Assembly (NCBI GenBank): GCA_029204225.1
Contig: CM055111.1
Span: 26,507,540-26,571,539 of the forward strand
DNA: 64,000 nucleotides
Reading direction: 5' to 3'
Source of the DNA: Diphasiastrum complanatum
Lineage: Eukaryota; Streptophyta; Lycopodiopsida; Lycopodiales; Lycopodiaceae
Shown here: one piece after another, positions 31,816-43,021 of the stretch
Numbering within the stretch: position 1 is the first letter of the stretch
Layout of the letters: the number at the start of each line of letters is the position of its first letter
The notes under the pieces: generated by a model
Databases searched by the model: none
The model's input: only the letters and a program-made list of their open reading frames with translations
What the model was told of the DNA's origin: nothing
Translations under genes and position numbers: made by a program

Positions 31816-32574
31816 TATTGGAGGGTTTGCGGATCCCAAGGCAACGCTAACCCTAGTTAATAAGTGAGAGGGATTTGGCACCTTGCGTGTGTAAGTCCAA
31901 CCCAATGATCACATAGTTATTTCATTGATTAGTTAAAAGTTAATAAAGGACTTTAGGCCTTTTTGCGGGACTTTTAATGTCGTAGGGCCTAAATGTCAAG
32001 TTAGTGAATAAAGTTGGGTTTCCCTCCAATTTTGATGGTTTCCACACTTTTTCAAATTTGAATAAAAAGAGAGGCAAGACTGGACCAATAGGATTCAGAG
32101 GCCAGGGTCCTCCTCTCTACTATAAAAAGGGACCAACTCGAGTTGCTCCTGATGTCCATTTTCTCATTTCAATAAAAGCAGATTGGTTCTCTTTAGAAAT
32201 GGATTGATGAATGTCCTTGCTCTTCCTCTCTTTTCCTCCATTTCTCATGTTTCTTTTGTATTTGCTAATTGTTGGGTTTGATCATTATTGGGATTGCTAT
32301 TTCTTATGCTTTTGTGAGAGAGAAAAGGAGAGAGAGAAGAGTAAGTTTCTATCATTGTTGTGGATTTAGGGTTAATGGAAGTAGGGTTAATGAATGTAGT
32401 GTTAATGCTTAGTGTTAATGGATGTTAGTGTTAGATCCTCCATTCATGTTGAAATCTGAACTATGTTATCGCTCTCATGGGAACGAACCTATGCGTGACA
32501 ACTAACTCCGTCTCTTTGATGCTAGATTGACTAGATCTTGGATTCAGGTTAGGCAAGGAAAGAAACCCACTACA
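31816..32574 (+). repeat. 3' LTR of the Athila-like element
   Basis: Begins TATTGGAGGG (the 5' copy has TGTTGG) and ends CCCACTACA. About 25 bp longer than the 5' LTR through small insertions, among them an extra GTTAATGCTTA near 32400. Followed by the target duplication CACTC. Confidence 0.93.
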
Positions 32575-32672
32575 CACTCATCACAAGCAAACTGCAATAC
32601 TGTGATTACGGTCTGCATATGATTGCAATGGACACCGTTCTTTCACCGCTCCTGAAGCGGAGTTCAAATTTG

Positions 32673-33292
32673 AGTGATGTACGTTTGTACAGACGTCATT
32701 GTACACTATCTCACGACCAAGTACACACTTAGAACTAAACTAGTCTTGTAAATATAGATTAGATAAGTACATTTCTTGTAATTACCAAGATGATCTGTAT
32801 AAATACAGCTACAACTCGCATCAACAGATAGAGATGCTCCGTGATGCAAACTAAGTCATATGAACGGAAGTTATATAGCATCCTTGTTACGTCCCATTTA
32901 AGGTTGTAACTTACATTGTTGTTCTTGCTCCATTACAAGCATTTTGATGTAATATACAAGCAACACTTCATTATCATCTGTGTTTAGTATACATGTTTGT
33001 GTTTTGTGATTTGAATACATCTTTCTATTTGCTTGCTTTGCTCGTTCACTCAGTCTGACAGATCATGGATGTTTCTGACTCCTCAGAATCTGATCAGACA
33101 CCGACTATCTCTACGCTTGAGGAACAAGCGCAATTGTTTTGCACCATTGTTCTTTGTTCCATATTGAATCTTCTAATTCAAACTGATTGACAATAACTCC
33201 AAACACTCTTTGGTGGATTCATTTTAACCGATCCTACAAATCGATTCGGGAGCTGTTCCACACCATTTCTTCCTCCTGTCTCATTTTGAACA
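32673..33292 (+). repeat. LTR of a copia relic
   Basis: Runs from about TGATGTACG to GAACA, directly before a primer site. Contains TATAAATA at 32798-32805 as a likely promoter. The left edge is approximate, because the Athila-like element inserted just beside it. Confidence 0.6.
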
Positions 33293-33294
33293 AG

Positions 33295-33306
33295 TGGTAT
33301 TAGAGC
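33295..33306 (+). other. primer binding site, initiator-Met tRNA type
   Basis: TGGTATTAGAGC two bases after the LTR end (one mismatch to TGGTATCAGAGC). A second copy of the same 12-mer lies at about 33355, so the leader contains a short duplication. Confidence 0.75.
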
Positions 33307-33411
33307 TGATAGCCTAGCTTCTTCTGTTCCACCTTCCACTCCATTCTCATCAGTTGGTATTAGAGCACAGTTAAATAAGGTGAGAGTCATTCTATTGCAA
33401 TTGCTCTAATC

Positions 33412-33510
33412 ATGTCTCTTACTGGTAACACTTCATCTTCTTCATCTAATGAAGTTAGGATCATTGATAGATTCAACGGATCTAACTTCTACATTTTCTA
33501 CTTGATTTAA
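33412..33510 (+). pseudogene. copia gag, first codons only
   Basis: ATG at 33412 opens a frame with SSNEVRIIDRFNGSNFYIF, matching the beginning of copia gag, in which the LNGSNF-type motif is conserved. A stop follows at about 33510, where the inverted LTR pair appears to interrupt the element. Confidence 0.7.
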
Positions 33511-33869
33511 AATCAATTTCAAACTATTGAGAATACTAGATATGTCATCAAGAAAGGCTTCATGCTCATCTAGTATTACTTCATTACAACCTTGAGATGC
33601 AAAGATCTCATCAAAGCAAAATGTCTCATCAAAAGACAAGGCCAAGTCAATGTGGCTCACATTTCATGAAGAAGAGAAGCAAATTTTAGGTGGTACACAC
33701 TTCTACACATCCATCCTTGCTTTCCATTAGAATTGGTGATCTCTTTATAGATCAAATACAAGGATAACATGTATACTGGTCCAATAGGTCTTCACACGTG
33801 TGGAGAGTGCCACATCATGTAGATCCACCAATAGGAGCAAGATATGCCCATAGATCAAAGTTGACTTAT
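33511..33869. other. flank of the inverted LTR pair
   Basis: Probably further LTR sequence of the left, minus-oriented arm (CACACGTGTGGAGAG near 33791), not matched on the right arm. A 72-codon minus-strand frame at 33442-33660 has no recognised domain. Confidence 0.4.
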
Positions 33870-34748
33870 CCTACTAGCTAGAATCCAAATGCTAGTCTCC
33901 ACAAAATAGGAATCTTCCCTATACAATAGGATCTAGTAGAATATGTACATCTTATCAAGTACATCAAGATCCACACGTGTGAACAACAGCTTGACATGTG
34001 GGAGCATTTACTCATTCACATGAAAGTGCAAGCTTATTACAAGGAAATTGACCAAAATGACTTTTTTGTAGATTCTAGTCAAAAGCCATGTTGACACTTG
34101 TGTAGATTTATCTAAAATTAATCTAACTATATACAAGTACATTTTCTACATCCTTTCACACGTGGGAATAGGCTCCACACGTGTGAGATCTCAACATGAA
34201 TCTAGACCTCAATATTAACATATTACATCAACCAAGTTAGAAGTGACAATCTCAAACACTCCTCCTCAATTCTAACTTGATTTGTGGCCTGCAGGTGTAT
34301 TGTCCACACGTGTGAGGCCATACAGCAACTGTCAAAACCAAGTTAGAATTGAGGAGGAGTGTTGAGATTGTCACTTCTAACTTGGTTGATGTAATATGTT
34401 AATATTGAGGTCTAGGTTAATATTGAGATCTCACACGTATAAATCATGTTCCCACGTGTGAAAGGAAGTAGAAAATGTACTTGTATATAGTTAGATTCAT
34501 TTTAGATAAATCTACACAAGTGTGAACTTGACTTTTGACTAGAATCTAAGAAAAAGTCATTTTGGTCAATTTCCTTGTATTTAGCTTGCACTTCCATGTG
34601 AATGAGTAAATGCTCTCACATGTCAAGATGTTGTTCACACATGTGGATTTGGATGTACTTGATAAGATGTACATATTCTCCTAGATCCTATTTTGTAGGA
34701 AAGATTCCTATTTTTGTGGAGACTAGCATTCAGATTTTGCTAAGTAGT
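33870..34748. repeat. long inverted repeat: two LTRs joined head to head
   Basis: Two arms of about 410 bp, highly similar, face each other across a spacer of 59 bp (34280-34338). Next to the spacer each side reads GAATTGAGGAGGAG (a polypurine tract) followed by an LTR start: TGTTGAGATTG at 34360 on plus, TGTTTGAGATTG at 34258 on minus. So two 3' LTR ends of the same family abut in opposite orientation. The arms contain CACACGTGTGAG and CACACGTGGGAA. An RNA crossing the locus would fold into a hairpin of several hundred base pairs. It interrupts a copia relic. Confidence 0.85.
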
Positions 34749-34789
34749 CAGTGATTTGCTTCTAGATCAAGATCTAGTCAATAGAACTT

Positions 34790-35170
34790 GATGAATCCTT
34801 TGATTTGGCGATCAATACCCCTTGTAGACTGATTAGTACAATCAATCATTGTTCCATCGCAAAATGGAAAGCACGGCTAGTGGCTAAAGGGCTCACTCAA
34901 GTCCAAGGAGTGGAATATCAAGAAATTTTCAATTCTATTTTGACAATCAGGACTCTGATTGCGTTTGTAGCGGCGAAAGACCTCAAGATACATTAAATGG
35001 ATGTCAAAACAACCTTTCTCAATGGCTATGTCGAAGAGGAGCTGTACACCTTCCAACTGGAAGGATTCGAAGTCAAAGGCCAAGAGCACAAAGTATGCAA
35101 GCTGGACAAAGCAATCTAGGGCTTAAAACAGGCCGCAAGAGCTTGGTTCGAAAAGATCAACGCTTTTTGG
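34790..35170 (+). pseudogene. copia reverse transcriptase fragment
   Basis: Reads KWKARLVAKGLTQVQGVEYQ, then after stops MDVKTTFLNGYVEEELY and GLKQAARAWFEKI, the N-terminal half of copia RT including the conserved MDVKTAFLNG block. It probably belongs to the same element as the LTR and gag start at 32.7-33.5 kb, the inverted LTR pair lying between. It stops near 35170 just before another LTR, without the YVDD motif. Confidence 0.82.
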
Positions 35171-35586
35171 TCCTCATATTAAACCATGCACTCATGGCTA
35201 TTGTTTTGTACTCGCATCATTCTTCTTACTAAATCAATCATACTTTCTTACTGTGTTCAGTATTATGTCGGAATGTATGCAAGCTTCTTTAAAGTTATTT
35301 GTCTTTGTTAGATCTTTTATCGATTAGTCTGAATTGTCGAACGTTTTGATACTGCAATATTCTATATCTATCACTTACACTCTATAATTATTTGTCTATG
35401 AAATCACTTTAGAACTAATGATTTCAAAGTTAGTTACTAAAAGTACGAACATGACGATTGTCACGATAGCTTTGTTCATATTTTATAGACAGAGTCATGC
35501 ATTAGAAGGATTATTCTGTAGAGCCTGATAGTTCGTCTTTCAACTTTGATTTTAATAATATCATATTCTCTTTCCTTCTTCCAACA
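35171..35586 (+). repeat. LTR of a second copia relic, 5' part missing
   Basis: Shares GATTTCAAAGTTAGTTACTA and AGTCATGCAT with the minus-strand LTR at 14484-15631. Ends CCAACA directly before a primer site at 35587. The canonical TGTTGGATT start of the family is not seen, so the left end is truncated. Confidence 0.65.
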
Positions 35587-35598
35587 TGGTATTAGGGC
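35587..35598 (+). other. primer binding site, initiator-Met tRNA type
   Basis: TGGTATTAGGGC directly after the LTR end (two mismatches to the usual site). Confidence 0.65.
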
Positions 35599-35739
35599 TT
35601 TATCTAGTATCAGAGCAATCTTGCTTTTAATCTTCATTATATGGTATCCAATTTTAGTATCAAAAAATCGATTTCCAATTATAGGGTCACATGGTATCAG
35701 TTCATTCTTAAGTCATCGATTCATCGATAAACTAACTTC

Positions 35740-38160
35740 CAAATGGATTTTCAGAACAAAGTTGGTCTCATCGTAAATAAGCTGAATGGATCCAATTACT
35801 GTTTGTGAAAATTTAAGATGAAGACCTTGCTGATTGCCAATGAGTTGTGTGATGTTATCACATGTATCAAATTGAAGTTTGAAGACGACACAATTGACTC
35901 CAAATGAAAATCAAAGGATGGTAAAACTTTAATGCTCATCATTCTCAATATACTAGACACTTAGATTGGCCATATATCAGAAGCTCAAACTTCAAAAGTA
36001 TTGTGGAACATCCTGAGCACACTATAGAATGTGAGGGACGTGACCTAAAAGTTGCATCTCAAAAGAAAATTCTTCTCACTCAAGATGTCGAATGGTGATT
36101 CTCTTCAGAATTACATTATTTAGCTCAAGAATCTCTTGCAATAAATGGCAGATGTCGCATCAACTATCGAAGATCAAGATGCAATTATAACATTGCTATC
36201 AAGCCTACCTTCTACATATCGGACAACTAGGTGATGATCATGATGAAACACTCAGATTTATCCCTCACCAGAGTTATCGCTATGTTGCTGAAGGAAGACA
36301 ATAGAAGAAGTCAAGACACCTCTTTGACTTCGTCATCTCACACTTTATATGTTAACAAAGGCTCAAAACGGCTGAAGAAGAAAAGCTCTAAGTAGCCCGC
36401 ATTGAATCAGAAGCCAACACAAAGTCAAAAACAATTATCAAATCCATAGTTGAAGAAGAAGATGGTTTTATAAGTATTGCAAACACACTAATCATGAGAT
36501 CCAAGATTGCAGGATATTGAAAGGAAAGATTCCAACAAGCAACTAGGTCAATAGGCGAATGCAGTCATAGTATCATCTCAATCTCCCATACTCGACAGGG
36601 AAGAAGGAGCGTTTTTTGTTAGAGATCAAAAGGCGCAAGAAGTCGATAATTCTTGGTATATGGAGCTACTCAACTTATGATCAATTGTTGTGAGGATTTT
36701 CACTCCTATACACCTTATAGTACAAAGAAATTCATTCATCTTGGAGACAATAGTACACATACTATCGAAAGGTGAAGGCACTATAAGATTGATGATTCCA
36801 ACATGATTAATTCAAATTGCTTTTATATGTATCTAAACTTTCTATAAATTTGTTGTCAACAAGTAGAATTATTAATTTAGGTCATAGCATAGTATTTGAG
36901 TCTGATCAAATGTCGAATTGTCGATAAGACAAATAAGATTCTTGTACTTCAGCAAGAGGCATGGATACTTATATAGATTGATTTATTGTTATTCTGATAA
37001 AAATCAAGCCTTGAATACCTCTATTCTAGTCAATAAGGCATTACTTTGCCATAATAGATTAGGACATTTGAATTATACATCTGTGTTGCTAGTCCTTAGC
37101 ACTTGATCTCGACTTTATAACCAATAAAGTCAACCTCCCTATCTATCAAAGTTGTGTTATCAAAAAATAGGCTAGGATTCCATTTAGATTGATTCATAGG
37201 CATGCACAAAAGATGTTTTAGATGTTGTTTCCTCATATATGTGTGGTCCAATGCAAACTCTATTATTGCTTGATGCAAAGTATTTCATTACCTTGGTTGA
37301 CGAATATTCGAAAAAAACATTAGTTTACTTCATTAAATAAATGTTGGAGGCTTTCAAAAAAATTTGACAATTCAAGGAGTGTGCATAATTAAAAAATGAC
37401 AAAAAAAACTCAAAGCATTGAGGTTTGACAACAAGGGAGAGTACATCTCAACCAAATTCAAGGAGTATTGCCTTAACAACTACATTGAGCAATGATTTTT
37501 CACCTCCTATTCGCCTCAGTCGAATGGACTTACTGAGAGAAATAATTGAACTTTAGTCGAAGCGGCTAAGTGTATGCTTGCTCATGCGACACTTCCAAAA
37601 TTCTTATGGGCTGAAGTTGTTTCCACTACAAATTATATCCAGAATAGATGCTCGACTAAAGGTCTCTCAAACAAAATATCTTATGAAGTTTGGACAGGTT
37701 CCAAACCATCATTATCGAATTTACGGGTGTTTGGATGTATTGCTTACGCACATATACCTCAAGATATAAGGAAGAAGTCCGACTTCCACAGTATCAAAAC
37801 CATTTTCATTGACTATACTATTTCAGATAAAGCTTATATGTTGTATGATCCTATCGAATTGATATTCACCAGTCAGAATATAGTCTTTATCGAAGATCAG
37901 TTTGTCGACCTCAAAGGCAAAGGCAAAGCTCATACAATGTCAGACACTCCCGAAGTATCAAACATTTTTGTTCCCTATCGATTGATCCTATCGAAGGTCC
38001 AAACTTGTTTACATCAGACGAACAACTTATGAATAGTGAATCAGAAGATTGTAGCAACTCAACAACAACAAAACAATCAAGAAAACGATCAACGTTATGT
38101 CCATGACCAGTACATAGGATTCACCATACTCCTAGTCTTGGATACATAGTACTCCAGTGA
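35740..38160 (+). pseudogene. copia gag, protease and integrase, degenerate
   Basis: After the primer site come gag (NKVGLIVNKLNGSNYC, then ALWNILST-like VLWNILSTL), a damaged zinc knuckle (YKYCKHTNHEIQDC, first Cys lost) and a weak protease (DNSWYMELL). Then follow the gag-pre-integrase motif CHNRLGHLNYTS (about 37050) and the integrase core (FITLVDEYSKK, LRFDNKGEYISTKF, SPQSNGLTERNN with the catalytic Glu). A longer open piece at 37574-38032 (MLAHATLPKFLWAEVV, SNLRVFGCIAYAHIP) is the integrase C-terminal region. Many stops are present. The RT and RNase H are missing: the element breaks near 38160. Confidence 0.87.
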
Positions 38161-38614
38161 ATCAAGCTGTTAATTATGCCACCTCGTACTGGACATGACC
38201 CAAAAGTAACTAATATCCTTGTGAGGCCCTAAACACACTAAATGGAGTTAGTACAAGGTTTGGGATAGTCAAGGCATGTGTAGAGTTACCAATTACAATC
38301 TATGAATAGAGGATCCATGCATAGAGACTCTATTCTAGATGAATCTATGTATAAGGGAGTTAGGACCTTGCATGACCATGTGCACAGGTGGTTCTAGGCT
38401 CTAAATAAGGAGGCCAAACTCGCCCTACTACATCACATTTGTGGTTGATTCATTGCTAGGCTTTCATGCTACTTTCATGCTTCCTATACCTTAGCTTGAG
38501 GGTTAAGCTTCTAGAGTTGATTGGTTGTTTCTACTTGGTTGGGTGGTTTCTTCGTAGTGTGTTTTCCATTGTGTTTGTTTCGTAAGCATGATCTTGAGGA
38601 GCTTTCCCTTATAG
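38161..38614 (+). repeat. LTR-like sequence followed by primer site
   Basis: A region with promoter-like AAATAAGGAGGCC near 38405 runs into TGGTATTAGAGC at 38615-38626, an initiator-Met primer site. It is therefore likely the end of an LTR of yet another family. No gag follows, and LTR borders were not fixed. Confidence 0.45.
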
Positions 38615-38626
38615 TGGTATTAGAGC

Positions 38627-39344
38627 AAGGCTTACGAAAATTGGAGAACTTGGAGAAGTGTTACTTTTCATCGAATTTTTGGAATGGATCAATGAGAATT
38701 CTCTTCTAGGAGGATAGCAAGATTGCTAGTGGGTGTTCTATTCTGGTTTTCATTTACATGTTGCTAAGATCCATTACCCTCGGAAATTTTTGGGGTTTTA
38801 TGGATTGTCCTAGGAAGCCAATTTGTGATGCTTTCTTGGAGCTTTTTATTGTGTAGCTCAGATCTTTGGTAGATCTGAATTTTCCAGCAAGTGTACTTTC
38901 ATTTTAGGGATCATTAGTGATGAAATTAATGTTGCATGCCAGTTCTTTTCATGATTTATGAATCTAGGCTATGTTTTGGTCAAAATTGCTTGGTTTTTCA
39001 TGCTTTTTGACACAAAATTGATAGTAAGAACACAAATCCAGCAAGATAAGATCAATTAGATGGCTAAAATTCTGTAAATTGGTTTGCATGTGCTAGAGAA
39101 AGAGTTGCATGTCATGAATTTCCACTTTATTTGACGGTTTGGTCACAAGCCAATTTGACATTGGTTTAGTGACATTTGGAATCGAACAATATTTCAATTT
39201 TTTGATTTCAATTTTCTTTTGTACTAACAGTATTTTTGTTAGAGTTTTTTGAATTACGTAAAATGAACCAAAATTTTGGTCAATTTTTCGTTATCTATGG
39301 AATGTGTTTGGATTAGTAAATTGACTATACTGAATTTATCAATC
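38627..39344. other. AT-rich region without recognised genes
   Basis: Follows the primer site as a leader would, but no gag motif was found. Scattered stops in all frames. Confidence 0.4.
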
Positions 39345-39705
39345 AGAGTTAGTCACAAGGTGGTTGTAGTCATCTCTTTGGTGCCATAACCCAGGGCCAT
39401 AGCCCTTCTCCCTTCAATATGAGAGAGGTCTTTACCTAGAATGCTAGGAAGTTCGACTAGGTTAAGTCGAGGATTGTCCAGATTTTCGACTATATACTGC
39501 TGATCGAAGCCATTGCTGTAGATTGTGTTCTTCAACTATTCTTCTGGTTTCTTGTTTTGAATGCTTGTCTCCTCCTGGATCTGATAGCTCTTAGGCTCGG
39601 ATATGAGCTCGTTGCTCTGATGACACTGTTGAGTAAACCACACACAGCTGAGTTGATATCTAGAACGTCAAACGCTCACCACTATTGAGATTCTTACAGA
39701 AATAA
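39345..39705 (-). pseudogene. copia LTR end, primer site and start of gag
   Basis: The minus strand reads the last part of a copia LTR (39705-39630) and a primer site TGTCATCAGAGC (39625-39614). The gag start then begins at ATG 39513 (MASISSIYS). It is closely related to the plus-strand copy at 59380-59720, which has TGGTATCAGAGC and MASISSIQSK. Frameshifts and stops follow. The missing remainder of this LTR lies at 44897-45458, across the LARD. Confidence 0.82.
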
Positions 39706-41922
39706 ACGTCAGTAATAGTGTAGAATAAATGATTAAGCGTTCCCACGGGGAGCATCATAAAGAGGTATTCTGTCATTATCGGTGAGATAAAAAAATTTAT
39801 CTTTGAAGTCCGGCGAAATGGAAATGTAAAGCTGGTTGTCTGATGGCATTTATGGGTAGGCGGCCAGTACCTCCATTGAGAATGGTAACAAACACCGAAA
39901 GATATTCAGACAGTTTAACCAAGAAATCCAAATTCTAGAGAAGAGTAAGAACTCAAAATGATTAGACATCCCCACAATATTAAGATCGCATGCTTTATCG
40001 TTTAGATCTGAACTTAGCCAAAACAAGAATGCCACAAGGCCAAACGATTGCTGTAGGCAATGCTTACAATGGGCTATGTCGACCCTCAACAGTCTTCATA
40101 AACTTGCTACTCACTTAGTTTGATAAAGCAGTTCCAAACACAACATAGTTTGATTAATTATTGGGTTCAGTTCTAATTATAAATCCATGCATAGCATAGA
40201 ATCCATTATTCTGCAGAATCACCATGAATTTTCTAGGATCAGTAAGAATAGACAATGACAACATGAGTGTGATTAATTCCACAAGAAACTGAAATGCAAT
40301 ATAACGTTCTTGAGAAACCGAAAGTGTCTGTCATCAACTTCTTCAGATGCTTATGAAAATACAGACTACATATACAAGGTTGGCGTATCACTGCATTGGT
40401 TCAAGCCGACGAAGACAGTAGTAGACAATATTTTATTCTACCATAATAGCTCAGACAGAGAAAACAACAAGCACTCTACTCCTGCTTTCTACCATGCAGA
40501 ACAATGAATGGATTAATCAGAATGAGCGTGGGATCCGCTATATATATGTGTTTGGGGAAGCAGGTAGAACGCCGAAAAATCTGAAACGTCGTATTTGGTG
40601 AGGTTCTCAATGGTTTGCTGTTACGTAGAGAGAGTCCGGTGTGAAACGCTGCCTCTGCCACTTGGAAATAAGCATGCTGTTCTAGAGACTAATGGTGGGA
40701 ACTTCACGTCACCAGTTCTTAAAAAAGTTATCCTTCAATAGCTTAAAGACATGCTTCAAACTTCATTAGGAAGATGACGTACGTTTTGGCCTTTGTCCAG
40801 CCTTGTACAGACGACAGTCTCGCTAAAATGCAAAAAATGCGACATTGTAATTTTACTCGAAATTCTTGACACATAAAAAAGCTACACGTGGCCAGTGACC
40901 TGCCACGTACATCAGTGTGAATGTTGACTGGTCAGCTCGAACATTTCTTCGGTAGAACAAATATTTGTCTGATGGTCGAATGTTTGTTTGTCTGACAGCC
41001 GAATCTGTAAGTTTCTAATAGTTGGTGATAAGTGTCGATAGAAATAGGTTCCATAGAGATGATGGACACAAAACTGCATTTGAATATCTAATAGCTCGTG
41101 TCTGAAAGGACGTTGAAGAACATATAAATATGGATTCGAATAGAATTCCGTCTGTCTGGATTTGAATAGATTTTGTCTGCCTGGGTTCGAATAGAATTCT
41201 GTCTGACTGGATTCGAATAGAATTCTGTATTTCGAATAGAATTGTATCTGCTTGGTGAGAGAATCAAAGGCACATCTTCGGTGACTTAGAGTTCGAACAA
41301 CGCCTGGTGAGAGAATCAAAGGCACATCTTCGGTGACTTAGAGTTCGAACAACTCTCCATACTCCTTTGCTAGTGGGCTTCGAATAACACCAGGGCCGTG
41401 AACAAATTCAAATACAAATAGAAGTCCGACCTTGAAGCTAGGTCAATTAGAGAGCTTAGAATAAGACAGCCCTATATAACTTAGAAGAGTGTCCATAAAT
41501 ATATCTTTTGCAACTTAGACAAAAAGCTTTAGGCCTTTATGCCTCCACCCATGTAATTAGCACAACGTTGGAACTTAGAATAATAGCTTGCTATCTTCAA
41601 ATGCCCGACAAAAGTATCTCTTAAGCTTGGGAATGAACTCGGCATAGAGTGTCGATAAGCCAAAGAAGTGCCTCCAAAAATATATAAAGGCCTTCAGTAG
41701 TAAAAATGCCCATATCCAATACCATGTATGCAATGTCTTGATCTTAGACCTGGGCCTTAATTAACCCTTGCCAATATAAACCAACAACTCGACACAGTAT
41801 CACGGTACATAATATCAGAAATAGGTAAAAACTGAGCTAGGTATTGCATTAGATAACCACATTTCCGACTTTTCTATAAAAATGTCGAAAAAATAGATAA
41901 ATTTCATAAACATGGTACCACA
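39706..41922 (-). repeat. 3' LTR of the LARD, end truncated
   Basis: Direct repeat of 43052-44896. Starts (minus) TGTGGTACC at 41922. Longer than the right copy because it keeps extra tandem units at 41120-41350 and other segments. The terminal bases up to TACCA are missing at the left edge. Confidence 0.87.
41120..41350 (-). repeat. tandem units inside the LARD LTR
   Basis: About five units of the type GGATTCGAATAGAATTCTGT followed by CTGCCT, then two copies of a unit containing GGTGAGAGAATCAAAGGCAC and ending GAGTTCGAACAAC. The right LTR has only one of each. This makes false open frames at 40912-41325. Confidence 0.85.
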
Positions 41923-41935
41923 TAACCTCCCCCTG

Positions 41936-42997
41936 AATTGTGCAACGACCTCGCAAACACTCTCAACAGGAACTGAGCTTCAAACTTCCAAGTGACAACT
42001 GGCAACCCTATATCCTTAGTTAGACCATTCGATAGTCAGCATCAGAAATATATATAGGCAAATTCTTTGGAATGGACAACACCATAGTACAATCTTGAAA
42101 CAGTATCTCAATACCATTTGAAACCAATAAATAAATAAACACTGAGAATCTATAAACAAAATAAAATAAAACAAAACAAAGAATATAGAAAAGAATAGAT
42201 TTCAGAAAAGCATGGATATAGAATTTGCTTACTTAAAACCAGAACCTTATTAACATAACGATAGATCCTCAGATAAAAATTAAAACAAATAAAAGTTAAA
42301 TTAAAAAACTATAATAACCTGAAAATAAAAAATTGTAAAACAAATAAATTTTTTTTTAACCTCCTTTTCTCAAGGTGGACGAAAGTATCTGAAATGCCAC
42401 AACTTCAATAGTGCAGCAGCCAACAAAATATGGAGGGCAATCTGGTTGAAAAATATCTTGGCCATAATTTCTTTTGAAAATATAAAAATATTTGGATCAC
42501 AACTTCTGCTGAAATGAGCCAGTTCTTCATAATCAAAGGAATCTTCCACAAACAGCATAGAGCAAATAGGAATCAAGTGGACCGATTTGCCAACTCCACA
42601 TAAATTGTCAGAAGAAATCCGTCCTCCAACATGAAATTTCATAGACTGGGCATAGATAGTAGACTGGTCATAGCCCTTCAATTTCAAATAACCAAATTTC
42701 ATATCAAGACATGAAGGATGAGTTATGCATAGCTTCTGAGTAGGTGTAGGATAAACTTCAGAACATAGACACTCTACTACATCAAAATTACTTCTGAAAT
42801 ATACTTAGTAAATAGAAGATATAAAAAATATTTGAAAATCTTCCCCCGCCTCAGGCTGAATAGCATGGTTGCTGGATAAGCCAATTTAGAATATCAGCAT
42901 CATAGCTTCTGCATAGCATCAAAACTTCATAGCATTTCCTCCTAGAAAATGACCAACAAACATTGGTAGTGACAGATAACTCTCTGGTTGGCTATGC
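41936..42997 (-). other. LARD interior
   Basis: Non-coding, about 1.06 kb. The longest minus-strand frame (42370-42702, 110 codons) has no retroelement motif and no recognised domain. It presumably holds only packaging and replication signals. Confidence 0.6.
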
Positions 42998-43015
42998 TCC
43001 CCGGCAACGGCGCCA
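42998..43015 (-). other. primer binding site, Asp-tRNA type
   Basis: On the minus strand reads TGGCGCCGTTGCCGGGGA, the perfect Athila-type site, six bases from the LTR end. Confidence 0.9.
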
Positions 43016-43021
43016 AAAGTT

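Larger units (their letters stand above)
20160..32574 (+). mobile_element. Athila-like Ty3/gypsy LTR retrotransposon, complete but mutated
   Basis: A 12.4-kb element with 5-bp target duplication CACTC (20155-20159 and 32575-32579), two LTRs, an Asp-tRNA primer site and a purine-rich tract before the 3' LTR. Gene order is gag, protease, RT/RNase H, integrase, then an extra ORF. That order and the primer type fit the Athila branch of plant gypsy elements, in which a third ORF follows integrase. All ORFs carry in-frame stops or frameshifts, but the order is undisturbed. The element inserted into older repeat sequence. It moves by copying its RNA into DNA in cytoplasmic particles and integrating into the nucleus; this copy would need help. 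Confidence 0.93.

Noticed and set aside
33442-33660. 72-codon minus-strand frame with acidic residues
   Set aside because: No recognisable domain; overlaps the copia gag start and the flank of the inverted LTR pair.
40912-41325. 137-codon minus-strand frame
   Set aside because: Lies within the LARD LTR and is created by its tandem units; the other LTR does not keep it.
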